From contig CAVQZC010000012.1 in the NCBI GenBank assembly GCA_963718315.1, positions 620,001 through 684,000 of the forward strand: a DNA stretch of 64,000 nucleotides, read 5' to 3'. Source of the stretch: CAVQZC01 sp963718315. Lineage in GTDB: Bacteria; Actinomycetota; Thermoleophilia; Gaiellales; JAICJC01. Below, piece after piece: positions 25,612-35,075 of this stretch. The position numbers and the translations under genes are program-made. Position 1 is the stretch's first letter. The number at the start of each line of letters is the position of its first letter. Below the pieces are notes generated by a model. That model made no database searches. It was not told where the DNA came from and saw only the letters and a program-made list of their open reading frames with translations.

Positions 25612-28483
25612 ATGCGTAACCACTTCCGGCGGATTGCCTTCCCGGTCTCGCTCGTCGCACTCATGCTGTGTGCGGCGGCGCCCAGCTACGGAAGCCTGAC
25701 GGCTCCCGTCCCCACGGCGCCGACCAACGCCGGCACGTTCGACACGCCGCCGGTGTTCGCATGGAACCCGGTCGTGGGCGCTGACCACTACGAGTTCCGG
25801 GTCGCGGCCGACTCCGCCTTTGCGTCGACCTCCACCGACGTCCTCACCAAGAACGCGCGGGAGACGGTGACCGCGCCGCTGCAGAACGGCACCTACTACT
25901 GGGATGTGCGTGCGCTCGACGCGACCGGCACCGCCCACTCGGGCTGGTCGGCGACGCGGTCGTTCGTGCTCGACTGGTCGGACGTGGCGACGCCGCAGTC
26001 GCCCACCCAGGGTGCGTCGTTGACCTACCCGCAGCCGGTGCTCCTGAACTGGGCGGCCGTGCCGTACGCGCAGCAGTACCTGGTCAAGCTCGCCAGCGAC
26101 GCAGGCCTCAGCAACCTGGTCAGCGGCTTCCCGGTGACGACCAGCGCAACCGCGCTCTCGCCGACCGCGCGCCTGACCTCTGGTACCTACTACTGGAGCG
26201 TCACGCCGCTGGACGCGACGGGGCACCTGGGCACGCCGTCACCGGTCTACCACTTCGTCTGGTCATGGCCGACCGCCAGCACGCTGACGGTCACCGACCT
26301 CGACGCCAGCTCGCAGGTGTTCGACCCGCAGTTCAGCTGGACGGCCGTCCCCGGTGCGGCGTCGTACGACATCGAGATCAACCGTGACGCCAGCTTCAGC
26401 GGCACGCCGGCATTCACGCAGACCGGCGTCATCGGCACCTCGCTGACCCCGCAGACGCTGCTCCCGGCGGCCACGTACTACTGGCGCGTTCGCGCCGACG
26501 CCGCCCAACGGCAGCCCGGGCGCCTGGAACGTCTACCAGGATCCGCTGAATCCGGGCCAGTCGGGCACGTTCACCATCGCCTACGACACCGGCGCAAACG
26601 CGATCAGCAACCTGACCATGCTGGACTACCAGACCGGGGCCAGCGACTGGTCGCAGGGATACACCACGGCCGCCCCGATCGTGTCCTGGGACCCGGTGCC
26701 CGGCGCCGCCAGCTACGAGGTGGAGGTCACGCTGTTCACCGGCGGCATCTGCGACTGGACGCAGGGCAGCCCGAACGAGTGGGACGATACGACGGCGGCG
26801 ACCACCTGGACGCCGCTGGGCAACGGCTGGAACGGCAACAAGCCGTTCTCGGCCAACGCCAACGTCGCCACCGACTCGTCGCTGCTGGTCCAGGGCGACC
26901 AGTACTGTGTCCGCGTCAAGGCGGAGCGCAACAACGACTCCAACAACCAGCTGGTCTGGGGTAGCTGGACGAGCCTCGGAAACGGCAATGACCAGTCGTC
27001 GTTCACGTTCGGCGGCTATCCGTCCGGCAACGCCTGCACGCAGCCCTGCGCGACCAACTACCCGGGCAACGGCGACTACCTCGGCCCGATCGAGGGCGCA
27101 ACGTCGACGACCGTGCCGCTGTTCACGTGGAACCCGATCGCGGGCAAGACGTCCTACTACGTGATCGTCGCCACCGACCCGACGTTCCAGCACGTCGTCG
27201 ACTACGCGTTCACCCAGGAGCCGGCCTACGCGCCGCGGACGGGCAACACCCCGACTACCTATGCGGACTCGAACTCCCAGTACTACTGGGCGGTGCTGCC
27301 GGCAACCGGGTTCAACGGTGGAGCTGCAGCCGGCGATCCGACCGGCCCCGACGAGGGCGGGCTCAACTACCCGCAGAACTTCTTCGTCCACTCCGACCCG
27401 CCGACGCTGATCAGCCCGGCGAACGGCTCTCAGCAGACCAGTCAGCCGACCTTCCAGTGGTCGCCGGTCGACGGTGCCTACTACTACACGCTGACCGTCA
27501 CCGGGCCGAACAACTTCAGCCAGACGATCAACACGGACGAGGCGTCGTACACGGGTAACACCACCTACCCGGTCGGCAACGGCTACACCTGGTCGGTGCA
27601 TGCAGTCGACCGCAACGGGCTGTCGATGGCTCCGTCTGCGACCGGCACGTTCGACAAGGTGCTGGCGGTGCCGACGCTGCCCTCGAACGCGACCGCGGGC
27701 GACACCATCCCGGTCTGGCAGTGGAACGCGATGCCGGGCGCGATCGCCTATGACGTGCACGTCAACCTGCCGGACGGCACCACGCGGGACTTCAACGGTC
27801 TCGACACGACGGCGTTCACGGCCACCTCGATGACCGGCACGGGCATCTTCAACTGGCAGGTGCGCGCGCAGTATCCGGTGCAGTCCGGCGGTACGGTGAC
27901 CAGCTCGTACACGGCGCTACAGCCGTTCACCCGCACCGTGCACGCTCCGACCGGGCCGTCGGCCACGGCGGCGGCGCACGAGCTCGTGTTCTCGTGGGCA
28001 CCCAAGGACGGCGCCAAGCAGTACACCGTCCAGGTCTCGAACGTGAGCACGTTCTCGACCAACAGCCAGTGGACGACGGACGAGACGAGATTCTCCCCCG
28101 ACATGATGAACAGCACCATGTTCGACAGCGGAGGCACGCTCTACTGGCGCGTTCAGGCGATCGATGCCGACGGCAACCACGGTGCGTTCACGGCGGCGCA
28201 GGCGTTCCATCTGCCGATCAAGCTGTTCGTGACCTCCAGCGGCTACTTCCAGAAGGGCACCAAAAAGACGGTGACCTTCAGCGTCAAGGACGGCTACGGG
28301 CACGCGGTGGCGGGTGTCTCGGTCAAGGTCAGCGGCGCGGGCGTCGTGACCACGACCAAGAAGACGAACACCTCCGGCAAGGCGGCCTTCGCGCTCACCG
28401 CCAAGTCGCTGGGCACGGTGTCGGTGACGGCCTCCAAGACGGGGTGTGTGGCCGGCACCGAGAAGATCACGGTCTTCATGTAG
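25612..28483 (+). CDS. Secreted FN3-like repeat protein (one +1 frameshift)
   Basis: 956-aa exported repeat protein after removing one extra C near 26510 (GCCCAAC for GCCAAC). Signal peptide (residues ~1-28). About seven to eight beta-sandwich repeats of ~95 aa, each with the pattern F.W.PV.GA..Y ... TYYWRVRA.D, resembling fibronectin type III. The C-terminal ~85 aa differ (KKTVTFSVKDGYGHAVAGVS), like an Ig-like/Big domain. No anchor motif at the C-terminus. Extracellular structural or binding role inferred. The ATG follows AAGGAG. Confidence 0.85.
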
Positions 28484-28529
28484 TTCCTCGGGCTCACGCC
28501 CGGCCGCGGATGAGAGAGCGCCAGGCGCT

Positions 28530-29441
28530 CTACGCGGCCGGGCGCTGGGCCGACCGGTTCGTGATCCGCGCTGCCAGCGGCCACAGCCGCCACGCGATCA
28601 CGAGCACGATCAGCACCAGGAACGCGAGCGGCAGCAGGAAGCCGACGGCGACGATGGTGCCGGCGATGACCTCGGCAGCCGCGTGCACACCCCGCCGGAA
28701 GGCGGCGCCGATGGTGCTGGGCTTGCCCGGCGGTACCTGGACCTGGCCTCGCTCGCGCATCTCGACCGTGATGGTCGACAGCGCCGTCTGATCTGCGAGG
28801 TAGCGAAGGCGGCCCTGGATCTCGTCGATCTGGCCCTGCACCGACGCCAGCTGGTTCTCTACGGCGATCGTGTCCGACACCGTCTGCGCCTCGTTCATCA
28901 GCCTCCGCAGTACGGCCTCCTGGGCCTCCAGGTTCGTCTCGCGGGCATTCAGGTCGACGAACTGCTGGCCGACCTCACGGCCGGTGACGGTCTGGGCGGT
29001 GACACTCACGCCCGAGATTGCGGAGAGCGCCGTCAGCGCGCGCTCGAAGTGGGCGGCGGGGACGCGCATCACCACGTCGGCGTAGCCCGACTCGCGGGCG
29101 ACATCGGTGGAGAGGACGAAGCCGCGCTGGTTCCCGGCGACGCGGGTGGCCTGGATGATCACCCTCCCGATCTGCCCGTGGGCGACGCGGAGGTCGACCT
29201 GGGCGGTCTTGATCACCTGTGGGCCGAGCGGGGGCAGGCCGTGCGCGATGGCGGTGTCGGTGACCGCCGATCTCGAGCCCGAACCCGCGGAGCTCGCGGA
29301 GCCGCTTGGAGCGGCCAGGGTGCCGCCCGCGCTCGCGTGCTGCACCGGCGCCGCCGTCGTGCCCCCCGACGAGCTTGCGCCCCCGCATCCCGCGAGGGTG
29401 AGCGTGAGCGTGAGAGCCAGCAGTCCCAGGGTAAGCCTCAT
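28530..29441 (-). CDS. DUF4349 lipoprotein
   Basis: 303-aa lipoprotein: signal peptide with lipobox LTLAGCGG (Cys19-20), a Ser/Gly linker, the DUF4349 domain (KTAQVDLRVAHGQIGRVI; YADVVMRVPAAHFERALTAL), a predicted coiled coil (NLEAQEAVLRRLMNEAQTVS; ENQLASVQGQIDEIQGRLRY) and a C-terminal membrane helix (residues ~262-288). Function is unknown. It converges with the FN3-like gene; a hairpin (AGAGCGCC/GGCGCTCT, 28515-28531) covers its stop. Confidence 0.88.
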   Translation of the reverse strand: MRLTLGLLALTLTLTLAGCGGASSSGGTTAAPVQHASAGGTLAAPSGSASSAGSGSRSAVTDTAIAHGLPPLGPQVIKTAQVDLRVAHGQIGRVIIQATRVAGNQRGFVLSTDVARESGYADVVMRVPAAHFERALTALSAISGVSVTAQTVTGREVGQQFVDLNARETNLEAQEAVLRRLMNEAQTVSDTIAVENQLASVQGQIDEIQGRLRYLADQTALSTITVEMRERGQVQVPPGKPSTIGAAFRRGVHAAAEVIAGTIVAVGFLLPLAFLVLIVLVIAWRLWPLAARITNRSAQRPAA

Positions 29442-29483
29442 TGCCGGTCAGACGCCGGGCGGACGAGTCTGGTTCCCGGGCGG

Positions 29484-30548
29484 CTACACCGCCACGCGAA
29501 GCGGGGTCTGCGCGAGGTCGGCGGCCACGCCGTCGACCAGGGCCCTGCTCGGCCCGCACACGAACAGCATCTCGGTGTTGCGCGTGTGGGAAACCGTGCC
29601 GGTGCGCTCGCCACGCGGGTTGTGGATGCCGATCTTGGCCCCCACGTAGCGCTTCGAGTCCACGCTGACCGCGGCCACGTACCCCCGTTCGCCGAGCAGC
29701 TCGTGGACGTGGCCCAGGTCGTGGAACCCCTCGTCGGAGAAGGAGAGCAGGATCCAGGGAGTCGGAAGCTGCTCGATCAGCGCGCGCAGCGCGGGCCACG
29801 CGGCCGGCCGGGAGTTGAACCTGCTGACCACATCACGCGCGTCCTGCCGTTTGCAGGCCACGCCGTAGTGCCCGGGCCGGTCGTTGCGAACGAGGGTCTC
29901 CCAGACGTGGTAGTTGCGGAAGTAGGAGTGCTGGTTGTAGGGCGGGTCGAGGTAGGCGAGGTCGACGCCGTCCAGCGCTGCGGCGAGCTCGTTGGCGTCG
30001 CATCGCACCGCTCGGCCGGCCGGACCGGGAACGGCTCGCGGCTCGCGCAGCTCCAGCGGTCGGAGGGCGCGCGGCGCCCACTGCTTGAGATACGCCATCT
30101 GCAGCCCGACCGTCGAGTCGACCCGGTCAGCAGCCTCGATCAGGCTGGTCAGCAACACCGATCGCTCGAGGCGGTCGAGCGCCAGGCGATCGATCTCCTC
30201 GCGGATGGCGTCGATCCGCATCCCGTTGTCTGGATGGAAGTAGCGCGCCTGCTCGCAGAACACGCGTGTCACGTAGCCACGGCGGGGCGGCAGGGTGCCG
30301 AGGTGGGCAATCGTCTCGCGAACGAGATCGCGGTCGAGATCCCCGCCCGCCTCGATGTAGGCGTGCCCGAACACCTCGCTGTAGCTGGCCGTGTCGTTCG
30401 AGAGCACCTCGATGCCGGCCTCGCGCAGCGCCTGGCCGACGCGGGTGGTGCCGGCGAACAGGTCGCACGCCGTGCGCACCGGCAGCATCGCGGCGACCCG
30501 CTGGATCAGCGGTGTCAGCAGGCGCTTGGAGCCGATGTACTTGATCAC
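29484..30548 (-). CDS. D12-class adenine-specific DNA methyltransferase
   Basis: 354-aa N6-adenine DNA methylase of the Dam/D12 class. SAM-binding motifs are KYIGSKRLLTPLI at the N-terminus and CDLFAGTTRVGQAL; the catalytic motif IV is DPPY (VDLAYLDPPYNQHSYFRNY, ~residue 215). No restriction endonuclease or specificity subunit is adjacent, so it looks like an orphan methylase with an epigenetic or repair role. GTG at 30548 is set by a TAGGGT element 7 nt upstream. Confidence 0.93.
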   Translation of the reverse strand: MIKYIGSKRLLTPLIQRVAAMLPVRTACDLFAGTTRVGQALREAGIEVLSNDTASYSEVFGHAYIEAGGDLDRDLVRETIAHLGTLPPRRGYVTRVFCEQARYFHPDNGMRIDAIREEIDRLALDRLERSVLLTSLIEAADRVDSTVGLQMAYLKQWAPRALRPLELREPRAVPGPAGRAVRCDANELAAALDGVDLAYLDPPYNQHSYFRNYHVWETLVRNDRPGHYGVACKRQDARDVVSRFNSRPAAWPALRALIEQLPTPWILLSFSDEGFHDLGHVHELLGERGYVAAVSVDSKRYVGAKIGIHNPRGERTGTVSHTRNTEMLFVCGPSRALVDGVAADLAQTPLRVAV

Positions 30549-30555
30549 CGCCCGG

Positions 30556-30561
30556 ACCCTA
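30556..30561 (-). promoter_or_regulatory. -10 element TAGGGT, DNA methylase
   Basis: TAGGGT ends 7 nt before the GTG at 30548 in the 30-bp gap after the LysE gene; leaderless arrangement. Confidence 0.5.
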
Positions 30562-30578
30562 GGTTGACGCGCGGACGG

Positions 30579-31184
30579 CTACGCCGCCCCGACGCCGCTC
30601 AGCACCGCCGCCACCCCGAAGCCGCCGATCGCGCATGCGCCGACGTAGGAGAGCACGCGCAGCGCCCGGGCGTTCATGCGCCGCCCCGCGAGCGCGCTGG
30701 CAGTCGACAGCCCGACGAACCATGCTGCCGACCCGAGCACCACCCCGGCCGGCAGCGCCGTCGCTGTCTCCATCTTCGTCAGGTTGAGCGCCGGCACCGC
30801 CGCGGCGAACGCCGCCACCCACGACACGATCGTCGCCGGATTGGCGAGCGTAGCTGCGAAGGAGATCCGGTACGCCTGGCCGAAGCGCGACGGCGCGGCT
30901 CCGGCGGCCCCGCCGCCACGGGCAAGCCGCAGGGCGATGGCGACCATCGCCAGGCCGCCGGCCACCTGGATCACTGTCGCGGTGCGCCCGGCGATCAGCG
31001 CCGCGGCGCCGAGGGCGGCAGCGAGCGCGTACAGCCCGTCGACGGTGGCCGCGCCCAGCCCGACCCCCAGCGCGGGCCGGAACCCGCTGCGGACGCCTGA
31101 CGCAACGCACAGCAAGCTGATCGGGCCGATGCCTGCGGCAACGCCCGCGCCAAGCACGAACCCGGCCCAGAGCGCCTTCTCCAT
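30579..31184 (-). CDS. LysE-family exporter
   Basis: 201-aa integral membrane protein with about five to six helices and the family start GFVLGAGVAAGIGPISLLCV plus SFAATLANPATIVSWVAAFA. LysE/RhtB proteins export amino acids or related small molecules. It starts 7 bp after the TPR gene stop, so it is probably the last gene of the tatAC operon. Substrate unknown. Confidence 0.9.
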   Translation of the reverse strand: MEKALWAGFVLGAGVAAGIGPISLLCVASGVRSGFRPALGVGLGAATVDGLYALAAALGAAALIAGRTATVIQVAGGLAMVAIALRLARGGGAAGAAPSRFGQAYRISFAATLANPATIVSWVAAFAAAVPALNLTKMETATALPAGVVLGSAAWFVGLSTASALAGRRMNARALRVLSYVGACAIGGFGVAAVLSGVGAA

Positions 31185-31191
31185 GGGAGCG

Positions 31192-31965
31192 CTACGGGCT
31201 GGTGGGAGTCGTTTGCGTGGTGGAAGTCTTGGCCAGCGCCTCGACTTCCTTCAGGTAGCCCTGGAGCTGCTTCTTGGTCGCCGCGTCGGTGGTCAGCGCG
31301 ATGTCCTTCTTCAGCGCCGGCAGGGCGGTCTTGTAGTCCTGCACGACGACCGCGTCGCGCCACACCTGCTGCTGGTAGGACTCGTTGGTCGGCTGCACCA
31401 CAGCGGCGCGCTTCCAGAGCCCCAACGCCTGGTTGGCCGCAGCCGACGCCTCGGACTGGACCGTGCTCAGCTGCTGCTGGAGCGGCGCCTCGAGGCTCGA
31501 TGCGAACGGTGTCGGGAACGCGGTAGTCAGCTGGCTGGCGCCGGCCGCCGGCCCGGCGGCGCCGTTCTGAAGGTCGGTCAGCTTGCCCTGGTAGTACTGC
31601 GCGAGCTGGCTGTACTGCCCGGCCTGGGAGTCATACAGCGACGCGGCGGTCGCCAGTTCGGTGACGTCGTTGGGCTTCAGCTTGAGGTAGGTCTGGTACG
31701 CGCCGAGGGCCGCGGGCACCTGCCCCTTGGTGTAGTAGGCCTCGGCCAGGCTGAGCCAGGCACCCGAATCCCTGGGGTTCGAGTGCACCTTGTTCGTCAG
31801 GTCGCCGATCGACCCGGAGCTGCTCGAGGACGAGTTGAAGAAGTCGAGCGGGTTGACGCCGTTTGCCGCCGAACCGACCCCGAGGAACGCGAAGCTGACC
31901 GCGAACACCACGCCGAGCATGATGAACACGGGCTTCTGCGTTCGTCTGATCTTTTCGAACAGCAT
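31192..31965 (-). CDS. Membrane-anchored TPR protein
   Basis: 257-aa protein: cytoplasmic N-terminus, one membrane helix (residues ~13-33), Ser-rich linker, then tetratricopeptide-like helices (SGAWLSLAEAYYTKGQVPAA; AYQTYLKLKPNDVTELATAA) and a second helical region (residues ~165-250). Probably a scaffold on the outer face of the membrane. It starts 4 bp after the amidohydrolase stop. No specific partner can be named. Confidence 0.82.
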   Translation of the reverse strand: MLFEKIRRTQKPVFIMLGVVFAVSFAFLGVGSAANGVNPLDFFNSSSSSSGSIGDLTNKVHSNPRDSGAWLSLAEAYYTKGQVPAALGAYQTYLKLKPNDVTELATAASLYDSQAGQYSQLAQYYQGKLTDLQNGAAGPAAGASQLTTAFPTPFASSLEAPLQQQLSTVQSEASAAANQALGLWKRAAVVQPTNESYQQQVWRDAVVVQDYKTALPALKKDIALTTDAATKKQLQGYLKEVEALAKTSTTQTTPTSP

Positions 31966-31969
31966 CTGG

Positions 31970-33178
31970 TCAGGTCTCGATCATCCGCGCCCGCACCTTG
32001 CGGGCAGCACTGGTATCGGCATGTTCGCCGGTCTCGCAATAGCGTATCTGTCCATCCACGAAAGTGAGTAGGACGCGCTCGGGGGTTCCGCCGAAGACGG
32101 TGGCCGCAACCGGGTCGTCCCACGGTACGAATTCGGAGCGGCCGAGGTCGACCACGACCACGTCCGCGCGCTTGCCCGGCGTCAGCGAACCGATCTCGTC
32201 GCCCAGGCCGAGCGCCTGGGCGCCGCGCAGGGTCGCCAGCTCGAGGGCGGTAGCCGCCGTCAGCACGTCGCCGCGGCGCTCGCGGGTGCGGGCGACCAGG
32301 ATCGCCGCTCGCATCTCGTCCCACATGTCGAGCGTGAGGGCGGATGCCGGCGAGTCGGTGCCCAGCCCGACGCGGACGCCTGCTGCGAGCAGGTCGTACA
32401 CCGGCGCGGCGCCGCAGCCCAGCAGGGCGTTTGAGCGCGGGCAGTGTGCCACTGGAACGTCCAGCTCGGCGAACAGGGCGACGTCCTCTGACGTGGCCCT
32501 GGCCGCGTGGACTGCCACCGTGTCGGGGCCGAGAACGTCGCGGAAGGCTGCGGCGGGTTCGGTCTCGAGGTGAGACTCGAGCAGGTGCGTCGCCACGGGC
32601 ATCCCGCGCTCGCGTGCCATCCCCACCCAGCGGCGGTAGTCGTCCATGTCCACCGTGTAGGGGGCGTGCGGCGAGATGCCGATCGTGACCAGGTCGGAGT
32701 CGCGCGCCGGGGGCGCGATCGCATCGAGACGCTCCTCCAGCGGCTGGTCGAGCGGGTCGTGGCGGCTGAACGCCTCGAGGTAGACGATGGCCCGCAGCCC
32801 GGCGGCCTCGGCTGCCGCCGCGACGGTGCCGGCGTAGCAGCAATCGGCCACCGTGGTCACCCCGCCGGCCAGGCACGCGGCGACCCCGGCGTCGGCCTGG
32901 GCGCGGTAGTCGTCTGCCTCCAGCCCCACCCGCCGGCGGATGTGGTCGGCGATCCACGCGTCGAACGGCTCGCCGTCGCCGAACCCCGACATGCCGGCGT
33001 ACTCGAGGTGCGTGTGGGCGTTCACCAGGCCGGGCAGCACGACGCAGCCCGGGTGATGCTCGGCGCCCTCACGAGCGCCCGACCCGACGGCCGCGATCCG
33101 GCTGCCGTCGAGCTCGACCCAGCCGTCGCGAATGGGCGCCGCGTCGACCGGCAGCACCCAGTCTGCGGAGAGGATCAT
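31970..33178 (-). CDS. Amidohydrolase of the cytosine deaminase / chlorohydrolase type
   Basis: 402-aa metal-dependent hydrolase. Metal and catalytic regions in order: VNAHTHLEYAG (HxH, ~residue 54), ISPHAPYTV, VATHLLESHLET, AVHAARATSEDVALF, HCPRSNALLGCG and GLGTDSPASALTLDMW. It would deaminate or dechlorinate a heterocycle such as a guanine, 5'-deoxyadenosine or thioadenosine derivative; the exact substrate is not clear. ATG 33178 overlaps the tatC stop (ATGA). Confidence 0.9.
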   Translation of the reverse strand: MILSADWVLPVDAAPIRDGWVELDGSRIAAVGSGAREGAEHHPGCVVLPGLVNAHTHLEYAGMSGFGDGEPFDAWIADHIRRRVGLEADDYRAQADAGVAACLAGGVTTVADCCYAGTVAAAAEAAGLRAIVYLEAFSRHDPLDQPLEERLDAIAPPARDSDLVTIGISPHAPYTVDMDDYRRWVGMARERGMPVATHLLESHLETEPAAAFRDVLGPDTVAVHAARATSEDVALFAELDVPVAHCPRSNALLGCGAAPVYDLLAAGVRVGLGTDSPASALTLDMWDEMRAAILVARTRERRGDVLTAATALELATLRGAQALGLGDEIGSLTPGKRADVVVVDLGRSEFVPWDDPVAATVFGGTPERVLLTFVDGQIRYCETGEHADTSAARKVRARMIET

Positions 33179-33945
33179 GTCGCCGGCGTCGGATCGACGT
33201 CCGGCTCTTCCTTCGCCCGGGTGCGCTCGACTATTCGTACGACGCCGTACGACGCGACATAGAGCACGAGCAGCGCGCCGAACTCGAGGAAGAAGGAGAT
33301 GAAGTCGACGCCGGGCAGGACGGCGGCCAGCACGGCCAGGAACACGATTGACAGCCGCCAGTGCTTCCGCATCCGCTCGCTTGTCACCAGGCCGACCTTG
33401 GCCAGGATCAGCATCACGACCGGCAGCTCGAAGATGAGGCCGAACGCTGCCAGCATCCAGACCAGGAACTGCACGTAGTTGCTGGCCCGCAGCTGAACCG
33501 TGAACGCCGCGCTGTTGTAGTTGACGAGGAAGTGCAGAGCGGGCGGAACGACCAGCTCCCATGCGAACACCACGCCGACGATGAACAGCGCCGGGATCAT
33601 CAGGATCAGCGGCCGGAGGGCGCGGTGGTACTCCTCGGAGAAGGCCGGGATGATGAACGCGTAGAACTGGTAGGTCGCGACCGGCAGCGTGATCAGGATG
33701 CCGCAGTAGATCGAGATCGAGAGCGACGCCATGAAGGGGTCGAGCGGGGAGAGGGCGATGAACTGGCGGTCGTCGATCGGCCCGCGCAGGAAGTGCAGGA
33801 TCTGCTCGCTCTTCCAGAAGCAGGCGGCGATCGCGACCGTCAGCGTGGCGACGGTGACGATCAGCCGGGTGCGCAGCTCATCGAGATGCTCGACGAGCGT
33901 CAGCTCGTCTTCCGGCCCCACTCGCCGAACGCGACCTCGGAGCAT
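33175..33945 (-). CDS. tatC: Sec-independent translocase TatC
   Basis: 256-aa polytopic membrane protein, the twin-arginine signal receptor of the Tat system. It has six predicted helices, the N-terminal ELTLVEHLDELRTRLIV, the periplasmic SPLDPFMASLSISIYCGIL and FELPVVMLILAKVGLV. It follows tatA by 3 bp. No tatB is present; a tatA/tatC pair suffices in some Gram-positive bacteria. Confidence 0.96.
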   Translation of the reverse strand: MLRGRVRRVGPEDELTLVEHLDELRTRLIVTVATLTVAIAACFWKSEQILHFLRGPIDDRQFIALSPLDPFMASLSISIYCGILITLPVATYQFYAFIIPAFSEEYHRALRPLILMIPALFIVGVVFAWELVVPPALHFLVNYNSAAFTVQLRASNYVQFLVWMLAAFGLIFELPVVMLILAKVGLVTSERMRKHWRLSIVFLAVLAAVLPGVDFISFFLEFGALLVLYVASYGVVRIVERTRAKEEPDVDPTPAT

Positions 33946-33948
33946 GGG

Positions 33949-34191
33949 CTACTCCCCGGAGCGGTGAACCGGGCCCTGCTCGGCGGGCTGGGTCTGCGTC
34001 GGCTGCGGCGGCGGAATGGCGGCCGCCGGAGTGGGCGGCGCGGGCTCGTCCGGCTTGCCGGTGGCCGAGTCCTTGAACTCCTTGATCCCACCGCCCAGTC
34101 CCTTGCCGATCTCGGGCAGCCGCTTGGCGCCGAAGATCAGCAGCAGGATGACGAGCAGGATCAGAAGATGAGGAACCGACGGCTCAAACAT
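33949..34191 (-). CDS. tatA: Sec-independent translocase TatA
   Basis: 80-aa pore component: short membrane helix (residues ~8-20), hinge FGAKRLPEIGKGLGGGIKEF amphipathic helix and a Pro/Gln-rich tail. Heads the tatA-tatC-amidohydrolase-TPR-lysE run. A TACCCT element ends 6 nt before its ATG. Confidence 0.96.
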   Translation of the reverse strand: MFEPSVPHLLILLVILLLIFGAKRLPEIGKGLGGGIKEFKDSATGKPDEPAPPTPAAAIPPPQPTQTQPAEQGPVHRSGE

Positions 34192-34197
34192 GAAGCC

Positions 34198-34203
34198 AGG
34201 GTA
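34198..34203 (-). promoter_or_regulatory. -10 element TACCCT, tatA operon
   Basis: TACCCT ends 6 nt before the ATG at 34191; leaderless arrangement, back to back with the suf promoter region. Confidence 0.55.
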
Positions 34204-34237
34204 CCACGAGACCGGTTCGGGGAAAATGGGCGATGGC

Positions 34238-34243
34238 TACACT
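34238..34243 (+). promoter_or_regulatory. -10 element TACACT, suf operon
   Basis: TACACT lies 64 nt before the sufC ATG, giving an about 58-nt leader that ends in an AAAGGGA ribosome site. No SufR gene is adjacent and I see no clear palindrome over this promoter. Confidence 0.4.
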
Positions 34244-34307
34244 ACGTCCAGTGGCCGGGAGCGGTTCGCGCGGCCACGCCGCTTGTGCTTTCCACCCGAA
34301 AGGGAAC

Positions 34308-35075
34308 ATGGCTGACCTCGTCATTTCAAACCTTCACGCCGCCATCGACGGGACCGAGATCCTGCGCGGTATCGATCTGGAGCTGTCACAGGGCCAGGTG
34401 CACGCCATCATGGGCCCCAACGGCTCGGGGAAGTCGACGCTGGCGCACGTGCTGATGGGCCACCCCTCCTACGAGGTGACCTCGGGCGAGGTGACCTTCA
34501 AGGGCACCGACGTGCTCGAGCTGGAGCCCGACGAGCGCTCGCGGCTGGGCATCTTCCTCGCGTTCCAGTACCCCTCGGCGATTCCCGGGGTGACGGTGGC
34601 GAACTTCCTGCGGATGGCCGTCAACGCGCAGCGCCGCGGGCCGGACGGTGAGCCGAACCCGATCCGGATCCCCGAGTTCCGAAAGCTCCTGGCCGAGAAC
34701 ATGGAGCAGCTCAAGATCGATCGCAGCCTGACCAGCCGCTACCTGAACGACGGCTTCTCGGGCGGCGAGAAGAAGCGGATGGAGATGCTGCAGATGGCGA
34801 TCCTCCAGCCCAAGCTCGCGATCCTGGACGAGACCGACTCGGGCCTCGACATCGATGCCCTGCGGATCGTCTCCGACGGCGTCAACCGGCTGACCGGCCC
34901 CGAGCTGGGAGTGCTCGTGATCACCCACTACGCTCGTCTGCTCCAGTACATCCGCCCCGACCGGGTGCATGTCCTGGTCGAGGGGCGAATCGTCGAGTCC
35001 GGCGGCCCGGAGATCGCCGACAAGCTCGAGGCACACGGCTATGCGCCTTACGGCGTGCAGGAGGCGGCAGTCTGA
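34308..35075 (+). CDS. sufC: Fe-S assembly ATPase SufC
   Basis: 255-aa ABC-type soluble ATPase of the SUF scaffold. Walker A GPNGSGKSTLAHVLMG, signature region LNDGFSGGEKKRMEMLQMAI, Walker B LAILDETDSGLD and H-loop VLVITHYARLL are complete. ATG 34308 follows AAAGGGA; the open frame extends upstream but without similarity. First gene of the operon, overlapping sufB by one base (TGATG). Confidence 0.97.
   Translation: MADLVISNLHAAIDGTEILRGIDLELSQGQVHAIMGPNGSGKSTLAHVLMGHPSYEVTSGEVTFKGTDVLELEPDERSRLGIFLAFQYPSAIPGVTVANFLRMAVNAQRRGPDGEPNPIRIPEFRKLLAENMEQLKIDRSLTSRYLNDGFSGGEKKRMEMLQMAILQPKLAILDETDSGLDIDALRIVSDGVNRLTGPELGVLVITHYARLLQYIRPDRVHVLVEGRIVESGGPEIADKLEAHGYAPYGVQEAAV

Noticed and set aside
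28515..28531. Bidirectional terminator between FN3 and DUF4349 genes
   Set aside because: The hairpin is real (AGAGCGCC/GGCGCTCT) but its loop would be one base and no T-tract follows on either strand.
28446..31100. 884-codon plus-strand open frame
   Set aside because: Runs antisense through DUF4349, the DNA methylase and LysE genes, all of which have clear motifs; it has Arg/Gly/His-rich shadow composition and no family pattern.
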